From positions 1 to 9,822 of the forward strand of contig CAZNSG010000053.1 in the NCBI GenBank assembly GCA_964575715.1: DNA of 9,822 bases, written 5' to 3'. Source of the DNA: PNAI01 sp964575715 (GTDB lineage: Bacteria > Pseudomonadota > Alphaproteobacteria > Rhizobiales > Xanthobacteraceae). Each line of letters opens with the position of its first letter. Position 1 is the stretch's first letter. The notes beneath the pieces are model-generated. The model saw only the letters and a list, made by a program, of their open reading frames with translations, was not told where the DNA came from and searched no databases. Shown piece by piece: positions 5,553 to 9,822 of the stretch. The position numbers were made by a program, and so were the translations under genes.

Positions 5553-6755
5553 TCAGGCCCCGGCCTTATTGCGAGGTGTCACCTTAGTTCCATTCGACAG
5601 CAGGAGCTGGCCATCGGTGACCACCACATCCCCTTCCTGTAGACCTGACTCGATTGCCGACATGCCATCGACCGTTCGCTCGATTTTGACCGAACGAACC
5701 AATGCTGCGCCGTCCTTCACGACGAACACAAACGTGCCGGACTGACTGACCTGCACGGCGCTCGCTGGAATGGTGATCCGCTCGTCAATTCGCAACGTCA
5801 ACTCCGCGTTCACCAGCGTTCCGGGCCAGAGCAGTTCCTCGGTATTCGGCATGGTGGCGCGGATTGTCACCATGCCGGTGGCAGCATCTACGGCATTTTC
5901 GATCATGGTCACTTGGCCGGACGCGCGCTCAAGGGTGCCGGGAATGACCGCTTCCAGGGTCGCGGTCTCGGCGGCGAGCGCTTTACGAACGTCGGGAAGG
6001 CTGCGCTGCGGGAGTGCGAAGGAGACGTAGATCGGCGCGATCTGATTGATGGTCGCGAGCGCGATGGGATCGGCTTGGCGCACAAAATTGCCGGCCTTTA
6101 CGGCGGCGCTGCCGATGCGGCCGGAAATCGGTGCACGGATGACGCTAAAGCTCAGTTGCACCCGCAGATTTTCCAGCGCGGCCTGATCGGCCTTCACCGC
6201 AGCGCGGAATGCGTCAGCCTGGGTCATGGCGTTATCGAGATTTATCGTGGGCGTAGCGCCCTTGGCGACCAGATCGGTATAACGCCGCACGTCGCGCTCC
6301 GCGCCATCGAGTTGCGCCTGATCGCGCGCGACCAGACCCTCGGCTTGACGAATCTGCGCCTCGATCGCCCGGCTATCGAGCGTGAAGAGGATATCGCCCT
6401 GCGCGACCTTGGCGCCATCGGCAAAATGGACGCGCACGATTTCGGTGTCGACGCGAGTCTTGATCGCAACGCTTGCAATGGTCGTTACGCTGCCAAGCGC
6501 ATCAAGACGGACGCGTACTTTTTTCTTGGTCGCGGTGGCGACTTCGACGGAGGCCGAGCGCTGCCCACCTCCGGGCGCCTGAATGACCGCGCCCCACGGT
6601 CCGCGCCAAATAAACATGACAAGGCCCAGGGCAACCACTCCGGTTGCGCCCAAGACCCATCGCTTTCGCGTCACTAGAAATTGTCGAGCAATCTCGATCA
6701 CTCGTCCAAGACTCCTTCGCGCCCCCTCACCCAGCGCAATGGAACTGCCTAGCAT
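5553..6755 (-). CDS. RND efflux periplasmic adaptor (MdtA/AcrA-like membrane fusion protein)
   Basis: A 400-residue membrane fusion protein that links the RND permease to an outer-membrane channel. A single N-terminal membrane segment (about 33-50, WVLGATGVVALGLVMFIW) anchors it; no lipobox cysteine is present, so it is not a lipoprotein. Next come the first lipoyl half (about 80-128, with IVRVHFADGAKVAQGDILFTLD), an alpha-helical hairpin (about 128-203, rich in A, Q and D, predicted coiled coil), the second lipoyl half with IRAPISGRIG (207-215), a beta-barrel (about 235-320) and a membrane-proximal domain ending in GLQEGDVVVTDGQLLLSNGTKV. It is the first gene of a two-gene operon with the permease, one base apart. 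The ATG at 6755 lies within an inverted repeat, and its ribosome-binding site is weak. Confidence 0.94.
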   Translation of the reverse strand: MLGSSIALGEGARRSLGRVIEIARQFLVTRKRWVLGATGVVALGLVMFIWRGPWGAVIQAPGGGQRSASVEVATATKKKVRVRLDALGSVTTIASVAIKTRVDTEIVRVHFADGAKVAQGDILFTLDSRAIEAQIRQAEGLVARDQAQLDGAERDVRRYTDLVAKGATPTINLDNAMTQADAFRAAVKADQAALENLRVQLSFSVIRAPISGRIGSAAVKAGNFVRQADPIALATINQIAPIYVSFALPQRSLPDVRKALAAETATLEAVIPGTLERASGQVTMIENAVDAATGMVTIRATMPNTEELLWPGTLVNAELTLRIDERITIPASAVQVSQSGTFVFVVKDGAALVRSVKIERTVDGMSAIESGLQEGDVVVTDGQLLLSNGTKVTPRNKAGA

Positions 6756-6772
6756 AAGAGGCTTTGCTTATG
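6753..6772 (-). promoter_or_regulatory. Inverted repeat overlapping the efflux adaptor start codon
   Basis: CATAAG (6753-6758) and CTTATG (6767-6772) form 6-bp arms with an 8-nt gap. On the minus strand the ATG start of the adaptor gene is the end of the second arm, so in mRNA the start codon would pair in a small stem. The octamer CTAGCATA at 6749-6756 recurs at 6786-6793, where GCATA and TATGC (6805-6809) form a second dyad. These are candidates for an operator or a translational switch. No regulator gene is adjacent. Confidence 0.35.
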
Positions 6773-6926
6773 AGACGGTGTAATTCTAGCATATTGCTGC
6801 TGGTTATGCATATGTCGTTCACCGATTTATCATTGATTCAAACAGTTTAGCGAGTGATCCATTCCCATTTTTGGGCGCGATCGCGGGGATGTTGGGGTGA
6901 CCCGGCCGCGCCAGAAGGCCGAAACG
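6756..6926. promoter_or_regulatory. Divergent control region between the efflux operon and xthA
   Basis: This 171-bp gap is visibly AT-rich in its left half (6773-6870) compared with flanking genes and must carry the promoters of both divergent units. I see no convincing -35/-10 pair on either strand. TATGCT and TAGAAT on the minus strand (about 6782-6793) are possible -10 boxes for the efflux operon without a good -35. AGAAGG at 6913-6918, 8 nt before the ATG at 6927, is a good ribosome-binding site for xthA. Confidence 0.45.
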
Positions 6927-7718
6927 ATGCGTTTTGCGACCTGGAACATCAATTCTATCAAGCAACGAATCGATAACCTTGTTGCCTGGCTCGGCGAGCG
7001 CGCGCCCGACGTCGTCTGCCTGCAGGAAACGAAATGCGTGGACGAGGCGTTTCCACGCGAGCCGCTGGAAGCGCTCGGATATAACGTGGCCGTGCATGGG
7101 CAAAAGACCTATAATGGCGTCGCCATATTGTCGAAATTCAAGTTCGACGAAGTCACCCCGCGGCTGCCGGGCGACGCGGATGACGATCACGCCCGATTTC
7201 TCGAGGCGAGCATTTCGACCGCAGACGGCATCGTGCGGGTCGCATCCGTCTACCTGCCTAACGGAAATCCGCCCGACACTGATAAATATTCATATAAACT
7301 CAAATGGATGGAGCGACTTTCGAACTATGCTCATGAACGACTTAAACTAGAAGAGAAACTTATTCTTGCAGGCGACTACAACGCCATTCCAACGCCCCTG
7401 GACGTATACGATCCGACTGCCTGGGCGGGTGATGCGCTGTTTCTGCCGCGCACGCGGGAGAAGTTCCGTGCTCTCCTCCATCTTGGTCTGACCGATGCCG
7501 TTCGGGCCACCAGCGACGAGCCGTCGCTTTATACCTTCTGGGACTATCAGGCCGGCGCCTGGCAAAAGAACAACGGCATACGGATCGACCACCTCCTGCT
7601 CTCACCGCAAGCGGCCGACCAACTCACCGGCGCCGGCATCGACCGGCATGTGCGTTCCTGGGAAAAGCCTTCCGATCACGTGCCGGCATGGGTGGACTTG
7701 GCAATCGAAGCGCGCTGA
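6927..7718 (+). CDS. xthA: Exodeoxyribonuclease III (AP endonuclease family)
   Basis: A 263-residue Mg-dependent exonuclease III/AP endonuclease of base-excision repair, which cuts 5' to abasic sites and degrades 3' ends of duplex DNA. The catalytic motifs are all visible in order: N7 in TWNINS, E34 in LQETK, YNGVAIL (62-68), Y109 in SVYLPNG, D150/N152 in GDYNAIP, D221 in RIDHLLL and D250/H251 in the C-terminal PSDHVP. The length is normal. The ATG at 6927 has AGAAGG 8 nt upstream and begins MRFATWNINS, as expected for the family; an in-frame GTG at 6897 would add ten unconserved residues. Codons 119-148 (7281-7370) are strikingly AT-rich (33% GC by hand count, against about 62% in 7021-7080) although the protein stays in frame and conserved in style. 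It is convergent with exoR, with a 27-bp gap. Confidence 0.95.
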   Translation: MRFATWNINSIKQRIDNLVAWLGERAPDVVCLQETKCVDEAFPREPLEALGYNVAVHGQKTYNGVAILSKFKFDEVTPRLPGDADDDHARFLEASISTADGIVRVASVYLPNGNPPDTDKYSYKLKWMERLSNYAHERLKLEEKLILAGDYNAIPTPLDVYDPTAWAGDALFLPRTREKFRALLHLGLTDAVRATSDEPSLYTFWDYQAGAWQKNNGIRIDHLLLSPQAADQLTGAGIDRHVRSWEKPSDHVPAWVDLAIEAR

Positions 7719-7745
7719 CTGGTGATGTCGCCCTGCGCAATCGCC

Positions 7746-8558
7746 CTACTCGCGCCGGCCTTCAACCCATCGTTCGAGCAATACGAGCGCTTGTGCGCGC
7801 TCCTTTTCGTTCGCCTGCTTGACGGCGGTATCGTGCAGTTCGGCAATCCAGGGTACGTTGGCGCCGGGCCCATCGAAGGCAATGATCAGCCACATCAGGC
7901 CGGACGCCGGTTGGCGCCGCCCGAGCTCGCCCTGGAACAGGATGCGGCCAAGCAGTGCCTGCGCCTCGTAGTGCCGCTTGTTGGCGGCCAGCATCAGCCA
8001 CGGAACTGCCCGCTTCGGCTCCAGTCCTGCGCTCTTGCCGTCGAGAATTAGTCGCGCGAGACGGTATTGCGCCTCGGGATCGCCTAAATAGGACGCGGCG
8101 TGGGTGAGCATCCGCTGTGCCAGCCCTGGATTCGACGTCACCGGTGAATTGGGGATGCCGATGAGATAATAATGACCAAGCGCGATAAAGGCATCGGCCA
8201 CATAGCGTGAGCTCGACGAAGCCGGGTTGGCGCTGGCGTTGCCGTCGGCGAACTTGCGGAAATATTCGAAGGCACGGTAATCGTCGCGCGGCACTCCGTT
8301 GCCCTTGGCATACATGTGTCCGAGCTGCCAGAGCGCAAGTTCATTACCATTCTCGGCGGCGTATTGCAGCGACATGGCGGCGCGCGCCTTATCGCCACCT
8401 TTGAGTTGTTCAATGGCAGAGCTCAGCGCCTCGGCCGTCGATATGGGCGCAGGCGGCTGCGGTGAACGAGCGCCGTCAAACGGCAGCGTCGGCACGAGTC
8501 CAAGCACGAGCACGAGCCCGGCCATCGTCGCGACTGTGCGGCCTTTAGATGTCAGCAT
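7746..8558 (-). CDS. exoR: ExoR-like periplasmic Sel1-repeat regulator
   Basis: A 270-residue protein with an N-terminal signal or anchor segment (residues 7-26; KGRTVATMAGLVLVLGLVP, no obvious AxA cleavage site), a short Pro-rich linker (31-40) and about four Sel1/TPR-like helical repeats (about 56-105, 120-155, 160-195, 196-230). The layout and many segments (SLQYAAENGN, ALWQLGHMYAKGNGV, IALGHYYLIGIPNS, AQALLGRILF, SGLMWL, C-terminal LLERWVEGRR) resemble ExoR of rhizobia as I remember it. There, periplasmic ExoR holds the ExoS/ChvI two-component system in check and so controls succinoglycan, motility and envelope genes. The ATG at 8558 lies inside the end of ilvD, an overlap of 14 nt in another frame. 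A start at the ATG at 8525 would lose the basic n-region. The family call is strong; the regulatory role in this organism is inferred. Confidence 0.85.
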   Translation of the reverse strand: MLTSKGRTVATMAGLVLVLGLVPTLPFDGARSPQPPAPISTAEALSSAIEQLKGGDKARAAMSLQYAAENGNELALWQLGHMYAKGNGVPRDDYRAFEYFRKFADGNASANPASSSSRYVADAFIALGHYYLIGIPNSPVTSNPGLAQRMLTHAASYLGDPEAQYRLARLILDGKSAGLEPKRAVPWLMLAANKRHYEAQALLGRILFQGELGRRQPASGLMWLIIAFDGPGANVPWIAELHDTAVKQANEKERAQALVLLERWVEGRRE

Positions 8559-9822
8559 AACACGATGTCTCGACAGACCCGCCTGGATGAGTCACTGCGC
8601 CATGCAGCGCGGGTCCAACCTGCTGGGTGTATTTCCACAAATAGCCTGAGGCGAAATTGGCCGTCCGCGCCTGCCACGCCTGCTTGCGTTTGGCGAGTTC
8701 GGCGCCGGAAAGCTTGACGCTCAACGAGCCTTTTACGGCGTCGATTTCGATGATGTCGCCGTCGCAGATCAGGGCAATCGGACCGCCGAGTGCCGCTTCC
8801 GGACCGACATGGCCGATGCAGAACCCGCGCGTGGCGCCGGAGAAGCGACCATCGGTGATAAGCGCGACCTTACCGCCCATGCCCTGGCCATAAAGCGCGG
8901 CGGTGGTTGCGAGCATTTCGCGCATGCCGGGCCCACCCTTCGGGCCTTCGTAGCGAATGACCAGCACCTCGCCTTCCTTGTATTTGCGCTTCTTGACCGC
9001 CGCGAATGCATCCTCCTCGCAGTCGAAGCAGCGTGCGGGGCCGGAAAATTTTAGTACGGACATGCCAGCAACCTTCACGATCGCCCCATCGGGTGCGAGA
9101 TTGCCCTTGAGCACCACGATGCCGCCGTTCTTGGAGAGGGGCTTGTTGGCCGGGCGGATCACGTCCTGGTCCGGATTCCATTTCACGCTTTTTAAATTCT
9201 GCGCAATTGTGCGGCCAGTCACGGTCATGCAATCGCCGTGCAGAAAGCCGTGATCGAGCAGCGTCTTCATCAGGAGCGGCACGCCGCCGGCCTCAAACAT
9301 GTCCTTCGCCACGTAACGGCCGCCGGGTTTGAGATCGGCGATGTAGGGTGTGCGCTTGAACACTTCGGCCACGTCGAAGAGCGTGAGCTCAATTCCGCAT
9401 TCGTGCGCGATCGCCGGCAGATGCAGCGCGGCATTGGTCGAGCCGCCGGAAGCCGCCACGACGGCCGCGGCATTTTCAAGCGCCTTCTTGGTGACGATGT
9501 CGCGCGGGCGAATGCCTTCCACGATCAGGTTCATGACCTGCTCACCGGCGGTGGAGCAGAAAGCGTCGCGGATCTCGTAGGGCGCCGGCGCCCCGGCCGA
9601 GTAGGGCAAGGCCAGCCCGATCGCCTCGGAGACTGTCGCCATGGTGTTGGCGGTAAATTGCGCCCCGCAGGCGCCGGCCGAGGGGCAAGCGACCTGTTCG
9701 AGCGTATCGAGATCGGCGTCCGACATGGCACCGACCGAATGTTTGCCGACCGCTTCGAACACATCTTGCACGGTGACCGGCTTGCCCTTGAAGGTGCCGG
9801 GCAGGATCGATCCGCCGTAAAT
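8545..9822 (-). CDS. ilvD: Dihydroxy-acid dehydratase, N-terminus beyond window edge
   Basis: The C-terminal 425 residues of IlvD, an Fe-S enzyme that dehydrates 2,3-dihydroxy-isovalerate and 2,3-dihydroxy-3-methylvalerate to the 2-oxo acids of valine, isoleucine and leucine synthesis. The frame stays open to position 9822 (IYGGSILPGTFKGKPVTVQ), so the gene continues outside the window; by alignment from memory roughly 140-150 N-terminal residues, with two of the three cluster cysteines, are missing. Visible motifs include the third cluster cysteine (fragment C52) in PSAGACGAQFTANTM, GGSTNAALHLPAIAHE, DLKPGGRY, GNLAPDGAIVK, GPARCFDCEEDA, YEGPKGGPGMREM and LITDGRFSG with its catalytic serine (fragment S328). 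The end (VETSCYADI, TAA at 8545-8547) overlaps the exoR start by 14 nt, suggesting one transcript with exoR. An edpEDD-family sugar-acid dehydratase is less likely. Confidence 0.93.
   Translation of the reverse strand: MYGGSILPGTFKGKPVTVQDVFEAVGKHSVGAMSDADLDTLEQVACPSAGACGAQFTANTMATVSEAIGLALPYSAGAPAPYEIRDAFCSTAGEQVMNLIVEGIRPRDIVTKKALENAAAVVAASGGSTNAALHLPAIAHECGIELTLFDVAEVFKRTPYIADLKPGGRYVAKDMFEAGGVPLLMKTLLDHGFLHGDCMTVTGRTIAQNLKSVKWNPDQDVIRPANKPLSKNGGIVVLKGNLAPDGAIVKVAGMSVLKFSGPARCFDCEEDAFAAVKKRKYKEGEVLVIRYEGPKGGPGMREMLATTAALYGQGMGGKVALITDGRFSGATRGFCIGHVGPEAALGGPIALICDGDIIEIDAVKGSLSVKLSGAELAKRKQAWQARTANFASGYLWKYTQQVGPALHGAVTHPGGSVETSCYADI

Noticed and set aside
6897..6926. GTG start for xthA at 6897
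   Set aside because: The ATG at 6927 has a well-placed AGAAGG and gives the conserved MRFATWNINS N-terminus.
7719..7745. Terminator between convergent xthA and exoR
   Set aside because: The 27-bp gap has no clear hairpin or T run.

Overview
The window looks like chromosomal DNA of a GC-rich alphaproteobacterium of the order Hyphomicrobiales (Rhizobiales), most likely Bradyrhizobium-, Pseudolabrys- or Xanthobacteraceae-like. The reasons are an ExoR-type Sel1-repeat protein, the style of the Dgt, ErpA and IlvD proteins, and intergenic repeats (CATCCTTCGAG...CTCAGGATG and ATTCCGGG...CCCGGAAT types) that I associate with these genomes. The taxonomic call is inference.

Layout, left to right. 1-138: a repeat-filled gap downstream of dgt. 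139-1347 (-): dgt, an HD-domain dNTP triphosphohydrolase. 1348-1471: a divergent promoter region with four tandem 14-nt repeats. 1472-1801 (+): erpA, an A-type Fe-S carrier. 1802-2350: about 550 bp without a gene, made almost entirely of inverted repeats, including a MITE-like element (1822-2163). 2351-6755 (-): a two-gene efflux operon, adaptor then RND permease, one base apart. 6756-6926: a fairly AT-rich divergent control region. 6927-7718 (+): xthA, exonuclease III. 7746-8558 (-): exoR. 8545-9822 (-): ilvD, cut by the right edge of the window and overlapping exoR by 14 nt.

The protein genes are mostly ordinary: nucleotide-pool control (dgt), Fe-S assembly (erpA), DNA repair (xthA), branched-chain amino-acid synthesis (ilvD, itself an Fe-S enzyme), envelope and exopolysaccharide signalling (exoR), and drug or metabolite efflux. 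No outer-membrane factor or regulator accompanies the pump here.

The most unusual content is non-coding. Four copies of a composite unit each contain two different ~26-bp palindromes, called here B (outer flanks CAAG/CTTG) and A (outer flanks GATC/GATC). Most copies share the core TCGGGT-WW-ACCCGA. The pair is separated by a 10-12 nt AT-rich spacer, so the two centres lie 36.5-39 bp apart. Unit orientation, spacer sequence and the central dinucleotide (TT in B, AA in A) agree in every readable case. The arms carry compensatory substitutions. The units sit inside or beside other repeat types and only downstream of genes. They behave like a REP/BIME-like family that inserts into other repeats. 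I do not recognise a name for it.
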